The position numbers and the translations under genes were made by a program. A stretch of 64,000 nt of DNA from Nitrosophilus alvini. Lineage in GTDB: Bacteria; Campylobacterota; Campylobacteria; Campylobacterales; Nitratiruptoraceae. Positions within the stretch are counted from its first letter, which is position 1, and the number at the start of each line of letters is the position of its first letter. The stretch lies in assembly GCF_015100395.1 (NCBI RefSeq), contig NZ_AP022847.1:684501-748500 (forward strand), written 5' to 3'. Shown piece by piece: positions 54,241 to 61,040 of this stretch. The notes below the pieces were generated by a model. That model worked only from the letters and a program-made list of their open reading frames with translations. It searched no databases and was not told the origin of the DNA.

Positions 54241-54687
54241 ATGGATACTGTTTTATATATTCATATTCTTGCTGCTACAGCGTGGATAGGAGGGTCTCTT
54301 TTTCTGTTTGCTTTGGGAATCTTTTTAAGAGACAAAAATGCACAATCAAATGTTTATCTCCATATCGGCCCTCTTTACGGATACTTTGAGACATTCTGGC
54401 TTATTTTACTGATACTTACCGGAACAGTCCTGTTTATATTCAACGGCCTGTATGATGTTTTGACTTTGGCGCCTGAGAGTTCTTTGGGAGAGGCTGTAAA
54501 AATAAAACTCCTATTTGTTTTCGCTATCACCGTACTTACCGCAATACATATGTATCTTGCTTTTAAAACACATGGTAAAGAGCGTACTTTGTTACAAACA
54601 GTTGTTTCAAGGTCAAGCTCTATGCTGATATTCATTTTGAATCTCTTTATCCTATGGTATGCTATTCAGCTTAGAAACTTTCTTTGA
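54241..54687 (+). CDS. Four-helix membrane protein with histidines, CopD-like
   Basis: 148 residues with four membrane helices. Histidines at 8 (helix 1), 41, 103 (helix 3) and 111 could bind haem or metal, and the AATAWIGGSLF helix resembles CopD/haem b membrane proteins. AGAGGGGAAG is the ribosome site. It is the first gene behind operator 1, and operator 2 for the next gene overlaps its stop codon. A role in N-oxide respiration or defence is inferred from the operators; no enzyme activity can be read. Confidence 0.6.
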   Translation: MDTVLYIHILAATAWIGGSLFLFALGIFLRDKNAQSNVYLHIGPLYGYFETFWLILLILTGTVLFIFNGLYDVLTLAPESSLGEAVKIKLLFVFAITVLTAIHMYLAFKTHGKERTLLQTVVSRSSSMLIFILNLFILWYAIQLRNFL

Positions 54688-54697
54688 TTTTTGTCAA
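54684..54697 (+). promoter_or_regulatory. Crp/Fnr-family operator 2 (TTGAT-N4-GTCAA) with -10 at 54720
   Basis: TTGATTTTTGTCAA overlaps the stop codon of the previous gene. A TATAAT at 54720-54725 starts 29.5 bases from its centre, exactly as at operator 1; another TATAAT lies at 54713. It should drive the DUF2249 / 12-TM / DUF59 operon. Confidence 0.75.
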
Positions 54698-54754
54698 AGA
54701 CTTTTTTTATCATATAATGTATAATTGTTATTATTTTGTTTCTCGGAGGGGGAT

Positions 54755-55102
54755 ATGGAAAATTTGCCAGAAAATGCACAAAAAGTAGAAGTTGAGGGTG
54801 CAACCGTCGATTTTTACAAATATGAGAAAGATGGTATAACCTACTATCAGTTCGACACTTCAAGATGCGGCCCGCCTGAACCTATGGTAAATGCAATGGC
54901 CGGACTCAGGCTTGTAACGGACAGTAATGTAAAACTTGTAATGATAAATCATAAAAAACCTATGGGCCTTCTTGACAAAATAGGTGAAAATTACGATATC
55001 GACATAGAAAATCTTCCTGATGGAAATGTAAAACTGGTATTCAGCTACAAACCAGAAGCTTCTGAAAAGGCGAATCTGAGCGAAGTTAGCTGCCACGGAT
55101 AG
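54755..55102 (+). CDS. DUF2249-domain protein
   Basis: 115 residues from ATG 54755, with GGAGGGGG upstream. The core FDTSRCGPPEPMVNAMAGL (about 34-52), then a strand-rich part with NHKKPMGLLDKIG, matches the DUF2249 pattern DxRxxxPPEPM...P..L. The cysteine in SRCGPP may act like that of TusA-type sulfur carriers, with which the fold is related; this is inference. DUF2249 proteins are often linked to nitric-oxide and denitrification regulons. The 12-TM gene starts 3 bases later. Confidence 0.6.
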   Translation: MENLPENAQKVEVEGATVDFYKYEKDGITYYQFDTSRCGPPEPMVNAMAGLRLVTDSNVKLVMINHKKPMGLLDKIGENYDIDIENLPDGNVKLVFSYKPEASEKANLSEVSCHG

Positions 55103-55105
55103 GAT

Positions 55106-56344
55106 ATGTTCAATATCTCCACAGATTTTGCTCCTCCCTTTAGGCTTATTGCGCCGTTTTTTATAGCCGGTACGATTGCTTATCTGCTGGCGGTTCTTTT
55201 TTTGCCCTATGCCGGCAGTTTTCTTACTGCGGGTAGATTTGATTTTACAATTATAGGATGGGTTCATCTATTTTTGCTTGGTTATGTAATGATGATAATA
55301 TTCGGTGCTATGGCGCAGCTTATACCGGTAGTATTGGAAATAGGGCACTATAGGGTAAAGCTTTTTTATGCTATTTTTTTTCTTTTGCTTTTTGGTGTTC
55401 TATTTTTGATATTCTCTTTTTTTATACAACCTGAGACTGCAGTTGTTGGTGGAGTGCTTCTGAGTGCTGCATTTTTTCTGTTTTCATTTAATGTTTTTAT
55501 GACGATAAAAAAGGTTCAAAACTGGTCATTTGCAGCCAAAGCTGTTTTTTTTTCAAATATATATCTTGTAGTGGGTACGTTTTTGGGTCTGATTATGACT
55601 ATATCTATATCAGGCTTGTTAGATATAAATATTGTCTCTTTCGTTACCGCACATGTTTTTTATATGGTAGCAGGGTATGTGATTTTAACAATTATCGGGA
55701 TATCTATGGTTTTGATACCGATGTTTAGTCTCTCTCACGGTTTTTCGCAAAAGAGTGCTGAATTATCTTTTCTGTTTCTTAATATCTCTGTAATTTTATC
55801 GATATTGAAAATTTTTACGGACTGGAAGCCGATACTATATCTTTCACTTCTTTTTTTTTATCTTGCTATGGTTGTGTATATATATCAGGTTTATATTATA
55901 TGGAAAGGTAGAGTACGCAAAGAGCAGGATGTTTGGTCAAAATCTGTGATAGTTTCTTTTCTTTTTCTGATTGTTTCACTAATTGTGGGTACTGTATATA
56001 TTTTAAGCGGGATTGAATCTGTTTTACTAGGAGCTGCATGGTTTATGTTTGCCGGTTTTTTTGCATTTTTGATTAATGGTCATTTTTTTAAAATTGTGCC
56101 GTTTCTTGTATGGTTTGATAGGTTTTCACCTCTTGTCGGTAAACAAAAGGTACCAATGCTTCATGAAATGGTTCCCAAAAAAGCATCCGATGCGGAATTT
56201 TTTTTCAGTCTCGTTGGTGTTACAGTTGTCGGGACTGGAATAATTTTTGAAAAATATGATATATTTATGGCGGGAGTAAGTTTTATGATAATGGGTGCTG
56301 CTATACTTTCGTATGCCGTACTATGGATGATAAGATTTAAGTAA
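55106..56344 (+). CDS. Twelve-helix membrane protein with paired His repeats (NnrS / haem-copper-like)
   Basis: 412 residues, about 12 membrane helices. Six histidines: 54, 81, 183, 211, 326, 353. The stretches around 51-83 and 180-213 are internal repeats: His, then Gly-Tyr 5-8 residues on, then LIP, then His after 27-28 residues. The PFRLIAPFFIAG start recalls NnrS, and a His in membrane helices followed by IP recalls haem-copper oxidase subunit I, but the full HxH and HH motifs are absent. It may bind haem and handle NO or oxygen. It is behind operator 2, with DUF2249 and DUF59 partners. Family assignment is open. Confidence 0.6.
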   Translation: MFNISTDFAPPFRLIAPFFIAGTIAYLLAVLFLPYAGSFLTAGRFDFTIIGWVHLFLLGYVMMIIFGAMAQLIPVVLEIGHYRVKLFYAIFFLLLFGVLFLIFSFFIQPETAVVGGVLLSAAFFLFSFNVFMTIKKVQNWSFAAKAVFFSNIYLVVGTFLGLIMTISISGLLDINIVSFVTAHVFYMVAGYVILTIIGISMVLIPMFSLSHGFSQKSAELSFLFLNISVILSILKIFTDWKPILYLSLLFFYLAMVVYIYQVYIIWKGRVRKEQDVWSKSVIVSFLFLIVSLIVGTVYILSGIESVLLGAAWFMFAGFFAFLINGHFFKIVPFLVWFDRFSPLVGKQKVPMLHEMVPKKASDAEFFFSLVGVTVVGTGIIFEKYDIFMAGVSFMIMGAAILSYAVLWMIRFK

Positions 56345-56354
56345 GGAGTCAGTC

Positions 56355-56705
56355 GTGGGAAAAGTTACAAAAGAGCAGGTCTATGATGCCATAAGAACCG
56401 TCATTGATCCTGAAGTCGGATTCAATCTTGTTGACATGGGATTAATATATGATGCAATTATAGATGATGAGAACAATGTAAAAGTTGTAATGACGCTCTC
56501 AACAAGAGGGTGTCCTCTGCATCAGATGCTGACACAATGGGTTAAAGATGCGGTTGAAAGAATACCTGAAGTAAAGTCATGCGAAGTAGAAGTTGTATGG
56601 GATCCGCCGTGGAATATATCAATGGCCAGTGAAAATGTAAAAAAAGCGCTTGGTGCAGGCGGCAACGATGAAAATTCCGAAAAAGGGTGGAATAATATTT
56701 TCTAA
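56355..56705 (+). CDS. DUF59/MIP18-family Fe-S assembly protein (SufT/PaaD-like)
   Basis: 116 residues from GTG 56355, with AAGGAG ten bases ahead. The MIP18 fold is clear: AIRTVIDPEVGFNLVDMGLIYDA (about 12-34) and TLSTRGCPLHQML (about 47-59) with the conserved Cys, then VVWDPPWN. Such proteins help insert Fe-S clusters into target enzymes. Here it may mature a cluster protein needed for N-oxide respiration, e.g. NapA or an NO-damaged protein. Confidence 0.85.
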   Translation: MGKVTKEQVYDAIRTVIDPEVGFNLVDMGLIYDAIIDDENNVKVVMTLSTRGCPLHQMLTQWVKDAVERIPEVKSCEVEVVWDPPWNISMASENVKKALGAGGNDENSEKGWNNIF

Positions 56706-56928
56706 AGAGAGTATTCTTAAAGAGTTTCGCCATATTTATGGAACGGGTATACTCTTTTTTTATTATCTGAAATGGCCATATGTTCTTGGTTTGCCCGTTC
56801 TGTATTTCTATTTGGATTATAAAAACAACTGGGTATTAAATATTTTATGGTTATATTGTTTGATATTGATTTTGAAAGATATATATATGAAATTTATCGC
56901 AAAAAAAAACTACTGCGACAAAAATTAA
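56668..56928 (+). CDS. Small membrane protein overlapping the DUF59 gene
   Basis: 86 residues from ATG 56668, which overlaps the end of the DUF59 gene by 38 bases. A basic N-terminus and two hydrophobic segments (about 26-50 and 56-75) are seen. No family recognised. The ribosome site is weak, so translation would depend on coupling. Its position between DUF59 and the DUF1858 gene with no gap makes it a likely real gene, though less certain. Confidence 0.5.
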   Translation: MKIPKKGGIIFSKESILKEFRHIYGTGILFFYYLKWPYVLGLPVLYFYLDYKNNWVLNILWLYCLILILKDIYMKFIAKKNYCDKN

Positions 56929-56940
56929 AAAAGGCAGATA

Positions 56941-57450
56941 ATGCAGATAGGTTTTGACACTAAAGTTTACGATCTTTTAAAAGAGTATCCGGAACTAGAA
57001 GAGAAGCTCATAGAGATAAATCCAAAATTCAAAAAGCTTAAAAATCCTGTACTTAGGCGTACCGTTGCAAAAATAGCATCATTGGCCCAGGCAGCAAAAA
57101 TTGGCGGGATGGATCCGGTTGATCTTGTGAACAGACTAAGAGCATATGTGGGGCAGCCGCCGATAGATAAAGCGTATGAAGAAAAAGTTCAGCCATCTGA
57201 ACGGCCTGAATGGATAAAAGAGATACCCTTTGTCGAAGTAGACGGAAGCAAACTTTTGGACGAGGGAAAAAATCCTCTCAGGGAGCTTCACAAAATTATC
57301 AAAAATGCTCAAGAGGGTGACATTATTTTGTTAAAAACAGATTTTATGCCTCTGCCTCTTATAGATACTTTCAAAAAAGAGGGACATCAAGTATTTGCTG
57401 AAGAAAAAGGCGAAGAGTGTTTTACATATATAAAAAAAAGAGCAAAATAG
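56941..57450 (+). CDS. DUF1858-DUF2249 fusion protein
   Basis: 169 residues. The N-terminal DUF1858 domain (about 3-68) has LKEYPELEEKLIEINPKF and LRRTVAKIASLAQAAKIGGM; the C-terminal DUF2249 domain (about 88-167) has EVDGSKLLDEGKNPLRELHK and TDFMPLPLIDTFKKEGHQVF. This pairing occurs in anaerobes near Fe-S or NO-related genes. With the stand-alone DUF2249 at 54755, the operon has two copies of the domain. Function unknown. Confidence 0.75.
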   Translation: MQIGFDTKVYDLLKEYPELEEKLIEINPKFKKLKNPVLRRTVAKIASLAQAAKIGGMDPVDLVNRLRAYVGQPPIDKAYEEKVQPSERPEWIKEIPFVEVDGSKLLDEGKNPLRELHKIIKNAQEGDIILLKTDFMPLPLIDTFKKEGHQVFAEEKGEECFTYIKKRAK

Positions 57451-57499
57451 GGTAAAATTTCTGTGTCTTTTTTAGAAAATTTGAATAGCAGGGAAATAG

Positions 57500-58066
57500 G
57501 TGCAAGAAGTAATAGATACTCTTTCAAAATATGGATATATTATTCTTTTTTTCTATTCACTTGGTGGAGGCTTCGTTGGTATAATTGCAGCGGGTATACT
57601 CTCATATATAGGAAAAATGGATCTTTACATCTCCATGGCGGTAGCTGCGACAGCTAACGCTTTGGGTGACCTTATTCTTTTTTATCTCGGAAGATATAAC
57701 AAATCGGTTGTGATGCCCTATCTGTCAAAACATAGAAGAAAACTTGCTCTGTGTCATGTTTTAATGAAAAAATACGGTTCAAAAATAATATTTTTTCAAA
57801 AATTTGTTTATGGACTTAAAACATTTATCCCGATTACTATCGGTCTTACAAAATATGAGTTCTCGAAATTTATGATATGGAATATTTTTTCGGCAATTTT
57901 ATGGGCGCTTTTTTTTGGTCTTCTCAGTTTTAACGCGGGAGCCATGCTTCTGGCGTTTGCTGATATTGTTTCGCAAAGGCCGTGGATAGCTCCGCTTATT
58001 GTGGTGACGCTTCTTGCTTTGATCTGGTACTATTTTTCATATGCAACCAGAAAAAAAAACGCATAA
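57500..58066 (+). CDS. DedA family membrane protein (second paralogue)
   Basis: 188 residues from GTG 57500, ribosome site AGGG. DedA motifs: ANALGDLILFYLGRYNKS (about 52-69), KFVYGLKTFIPITIGLTKYEF (about 99-119) and C-terminal membrane helices. It resembles the DedA at 19204 in length and layout but sits at the end of the operator-2 operon, an unusual place for this lipid-flippase family. It faces the FmdE-like gene across 19 bases. Confidence 0.88.
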   Translation: MQEVIDTLSKYGYIILFFYSLGGGFVGIIAAGILSYIGKMDLYISMAVAATANALGDLILFYLGRYNKSVVMPYLSKHRRKLALCHVLMKKYGSKIIFFQKFVYGLKTFIPITIGLTKYEFSKFMIWNIFSAILWALFFGLLSFNAGAMLLAFADIVSQRPWIAPLIVVTLLALIWYYFSYATRKKNA

Positions 58067-58085
58067 GATAAAAAGAGGATTTTTA

Positions 58086-58688
58086 TTATCTGATTTTTAC
58101 GATATTTTCCCATAAATTTTCATCACATAGAATTTTTTCTACGCGTTCTTGCCAGAGCGCTTTAAAAAGCTTCTTCTCTTCATCGTTTGCTATACCTGAC
58201 AGCATTTTTTGCATTAAAGTTCCTGTTCTAGGGTCGGAAGGAACGGATGAGGGGTCGTAGTCGATAAGACAACTTTCGTTTGTATCTATTCTGGTCAATT
58301 TTACTTCACTTTCAATATTTGCGCCGAATCTTAGTCTGTTTGCTCTTCCAAACTTTCCTGCCAGTCCTTTGAACCCCCCTTCATTGGCTGCTCCTGTTAT
58401 AAATCCTATTACATTTCCGATTACGCCTGTAACCCCTTCTCTTATATCTCCTTTCATATCTACTATAATCTCGCCTCTTACAGGTGTGCTATCGGGATAG
58501 AGTTTTTTAAGACCCAGCATTGTCATAAGATAAGCTCCTGCTACTGTAGGACATGAATGACCGGCAAACTTTGCTATATCTACATAGCGCATTTCTATAA
58601 TACCATCTTCAAAAGCTCCAAGAAAATCAGCAAGAGGGTCATATAAAGTTATCGATTTAACATTGTCGAAAAACTTAGGATAGTTCAT
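58086..58688 (-). CDS. FmdE-like protein
   Basis: 200 residues. AGHSCPTVAGAYLMTMLG (about 42-59) with His44 and Cys46 is the metal-binding signature of FmdE proteins, first seen beside molybdenum formylmethanofuran dehydrogenase. The rest includes GNVIGFITGAANEGGFKGL. Outside methanogens the role is unknown; binding of a metal or molybdopterin precursor is a guess. Its promoter (TATAAT on the minus strand at 58741-58736) lies 29.5 bases from operator 3, so it seems to belong to the same regulon as nap. Confidence 0.8.
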   Translation of the reverse strand: MNYPKFFDNVKSITLYDPLADFLGAFEDGIIEMRYVDIAKFAGHSCPTVAGAYLMTMLGLKKLYPDSTPVRGEIIVDMKGDIREGVTGVIGNVIGFITGAANEGGFKGLAGKFGRANRLRFGANIESEVKLTRIDTNESCLIDYDPSSVPSDPRTGTLMQKMLSGIANDEEKKLFKALWQERVEKILCDENLWENIVKIR

Positions 58689-58763
58689 ATTTTCTCCTGT
58701 GTAAAGTTTTTATTAAAAATATTATCAAGATAGTTATTATAAACTTAAATATCCAAAATAAAT

Positions 58764-58777
58764 TTGACCTCTGTCAA
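58764..58777. promoter_or_regulatory. Crp/Fnr-family operator 3 (TTGAC-N4-GTCAA), shared by divergent genes
   Basis: TTGACCTCTGTCAA is a perfect palindrome. On the minus strand a TATAAT at 58741-58736 is 29.5 bases from its centre, for the FmdE-like gene. On the plus strand a TATAAT at 58801-58806 is 30.5 bases away, for the regulator, though that start would leave almost no leader. So it may act in both directions and allow autoregulation. Confidence 0.78.
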
Positions 58778-58817
58778 TTTGTTATCATTTGTATGTTGGT
58801 TATAATCAAGGAGAATA

Positions 58818-59480
58818 ATGCTCAAAAAAGTGACTGTTGAGGATCTGAAAGGTCTCTTCCTTTTTGAATCGCTAAGTGAAGAGGATCTTGAGGAGCTTAC
58901 AGATTTTATAGTTTTAAGAAACTATAATGCCAAAGATATCATCTATTATGAAAGCGAAGTAAAAAAGCAGCTCTATTATCTGAAAAGCGGTTTGGTAAAA
59001 GTTTATAAAGTAGACAGGTTTGAAAACGAGATATTTTTATACAACATTGAGAGCGACAATATGATAACGAAGATAAGCAGCCTTAATGAAGATAGTATAA
59101 ACTGTTTTGGAAATATTGAATGTATCGAAGATTCAGAAGTTTTGATAATAAACTATGAAAAGTTTAGATATTTTTGCATACAAAAGTCCGATATATTGCT
59201 CAAACTTGTTGAAATTTTTGCAAAACGGAATGCGATGCTGGAGTGTCTTATAAGCAGAGAACTTGTATATGACGGTGTTGCGAAAGTGGCTTTTACTTTG
59301 ATAAACGACCTTGATATATTCAATAAGCTCAAAAAACAGGAGATTGCATATAGACTCAATATTCAACCTGAAACTCTGTCAAGAATTTTGAAAAAACTCT
59401 CCAGAAGAGGGCTGATAGAGACAAAAGGAAATGATATAAAAATAATCGATCCGGAAGGATTGAAAGAAATATATGAATGA
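58818..59480 (+). CDS. Crp/Fnr-family transcription regulator (Dnr/NssR-like)
   Basis: 220 residues. A cyclic-nucleotide-type sensor domain (about 10-120), a dimer helix and a C-terminal helix-turn-helix with QEIAYRLNIQPETLSRILKK (about 174-193). The Fnr Fe-S cysteines are missing at the N-terminus, so it is not a classical oxygen sensor; Dnr/NssR-type NO sensing is possible. AAGGAG is its ribosome site. Operator 3 lies in its promoter, and matching boxes precede nap and the DUF2249 operon, so it is the likely regulator of the whole region. Confidence 0.85.
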   Translation: MLKKVTVEDLKGLFLFESLSEEDLEELTDFIVLRNYNAKDIIYYESEVKKQLYYLKSGLVKVYKVDRFENEIFLYNIESDNMITKISSLNEDSINCFGNIECIEDSEVLIINYEKFRYFCIQKSDILLKLVEIFAKRNAMLECLISRELVYDGVAKVAFTLINDLDIFNKLKKQEIAYRLNIQPETLSRILKKLSRRGLIETKGNDIKIIDPEGLKEIYE

Positions 59481-59492
59481 TCAGGAACAGAT

Positions 59493-60851
59493 ATGCGAAA
59501 GATAACTTCACAAATAAAATTTATAGGCGGAGCTCTCTCTTTTTTTATTATTGCAATAATTTTTTCTGTAATTTACATCAACCACAAAAGTAAAACAGAC
59601 TCTGTAGTCATAAATGTTTCAGGAAAACAGAGAATGTTGACACAGAGGATAAGTAAAGAGGTTTTTAGATTAAAAACAGCCAATGATATCGATACAAAAG
59701 AGCTTGACCAGTCGATAGAAATTTTTGAAAAAAACCTGTTTGATCTTTTAAACGGCAATGAGAAAAGAGGTATATACAAGCCACCGACTCAAGAGATAAA
59801 AGAGCAGCTTGAAAGGGTAAAATCTCTCTGGCTTCCGTTCAGGCAGAAGGTATACGAATTTAAAGATCTGATTTTAAGAATTTATGACGATAAAAGATAT
59901 GTTATAGAAAAAAACAGTGAGATTCTTGATATTTCCGATGAGATAGTAAAAGCTATGACCCGTGCAGAAGTAAGCGGTGAATATATAGACAAAGCCGGCC
60001 GTCAAAGAATGCTTTCGCAGCGGATGATGTATTTTTTACTGCTTTATCTAAATGAAGGGGAACCAAAATATTACAGGATTTTTTATGAAAGTCTGAATCT
60101 TTATGATAAAACCTTGAATGAGTTTTACAATGACATGGAACTTTTAGGAAAAAGTACCGAAATTGAGGAGCTTGTAAAAACCAATATCAATCTTTGGAAA
60201 GTTTACTCCAGAAAAGCTCAGGAGTTGATGGAGACACAAAGCAATATAAACAATATCGTTTCATACGTTCATCAGTTCAATACCGTGCTTCTTGAAGGTA
60301 TGGATCAGGCAGTTTCTATGTATACGATATATTCCGAGCAGCAAAGAGAAACTCTTGAAAATATAGAGTATATACTGGGACTTATTGCTCTTGTGATTAT
60401 GTTCTATTCATCGTTTTTGATTAGAAGAATCCAAAAAGATTTTGATGAGTTTCTAAAACACTCTAAATCTCTCGTCAAGATAAGCGGTGATGACGCAAGC
60501 ACATATGAAAGTGAATCGGAAAAAAAGTTATGCGAGCAGACGGATGAGTTGACACAGGCTGCTACACATCTTGAAAAATTTATTAAAAAAATAGATAAAA
60601 TGATAGTTGATGCTCAAAACGCTATCGAAACATCTAAAAAAATAGCAAAAGAGATTGGAAGTGTAGGTGAAATTATTGAAAAAGATATTGACAAATTAAA
60701 TATAGACAAAGATAAAAAGAAAAAACTTGACAAATATGTCGATAACACCGAAGATATTGCAATCCAATCTCTGGAGGAACTTCAAAACAGTACACTGCTT
60801 CTTCAAAAGCTGCATGAAAATCTTGTTTCAATTCTTAAACATTCAAAGTAA
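59493..60851 (+). CDS. Membrane sensor with two NarX/PilJ-type modules and no kinase
   Basis: 452 residues. Membrane spans at about 9-28 and 290-307. The periplasmic part has two P-box-like repeats, SGKQRMLTQRISKE (about 43-56) and AGRQRMLSQRMMYF (about 168-181), the motif by which NarX/NarQ bind nitrate. After the second span there is only a short cytoplasmic coiled coil (about 355-450) with no HAMP-kinase, GGDEF or chemotaxis tip. It sits 12 bases after the Crp/Fnr gene and before napA, so nitrate sensing is likely, but how it signals is open. Confidence 0.8.
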   Translation: MRKITSQIKFIGGALSFFIIAIIFSVIYINHKSKTDSVVINVSGKQRMLTQRISKEVFRLKTANDIDTKELDQSIEIFEKNLFDLLNGNEKRGIYKPPTQEIKEQLERVKSLWLPFRQKVYEFKDLILRIYDDKRYVIEKNSEILDISDEIVKAMTRAEVSGEYIDKAGRQRMLSQRMMYFLLLYLNEGEPKYYRIFYESLNLYDKTLNEFYNDMELLGKSTEIEELVKTNINLWKVYSRKAQELMETQSNINNIVSYVHQFNTVLLEGMDQAVSMYTIYSEQQRETLENIEYILGLIALVIMFYSSFLIRRIQKDFDEFLKHSKSLVKISGDDASTYESESEKKLCEQTDELTQAATHLEKFIKKIDKMIVDAQNAIETSKKIAKEIGSVGEIIEKDIDKLNIDKDKKKKLDKYVDNTEDIAIQSLEELQNSTLLLQKLHENLVSILKHSK

Positions 60852-60932
60852 CTTTATAATGCCGGTTTTAGCGGCAAAAGTTAAATAGGATATATTTTAT
60901 CTTAATTATTTTAATAATGTTGAATTATAAAA

Positions 60933-60946
60933 TTGACTCAAGTCAA
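60933..60946 (+). promoter_or_regulatory. Crp/Fnr-family operator 4 (TTGAC-N4-GTCAA) upstream of napA
   Basis: TTGACTCAAGTCAA is a perfect palindrome, 30.5 bases (centre) before TAAAAT at 60970-60975, and about 95 bases before the napA ATG. The spacing fits class II activation. The intervening leader is about 60 bases with no other element seen. Confidence 0.8.
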
Positions 60947-61040
60947 GGACTCTTACTTTTAAGGAATGCTAAAATCATACCTGTAAACTACAGACATTGT
61001 GAAACTTTATGTTTTGCAAAATCATATACAGGAGGAGTAA

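Noticed and set aside
58066-58091. AT-rich inverted repeat between the facing dedA and fmdE-like genes
   Set aside because: Weak A-T stem with a bulge; could be chance in AT-rich DNA, so not listed as a terminator.
60860-60876. Hairpin TGCCG...CGGCA after the nitrate-sensor gene as a terminator
   Set aside because: Only five base pairs and no T-run after it; napA has its own promoter, but termination here is not supported.
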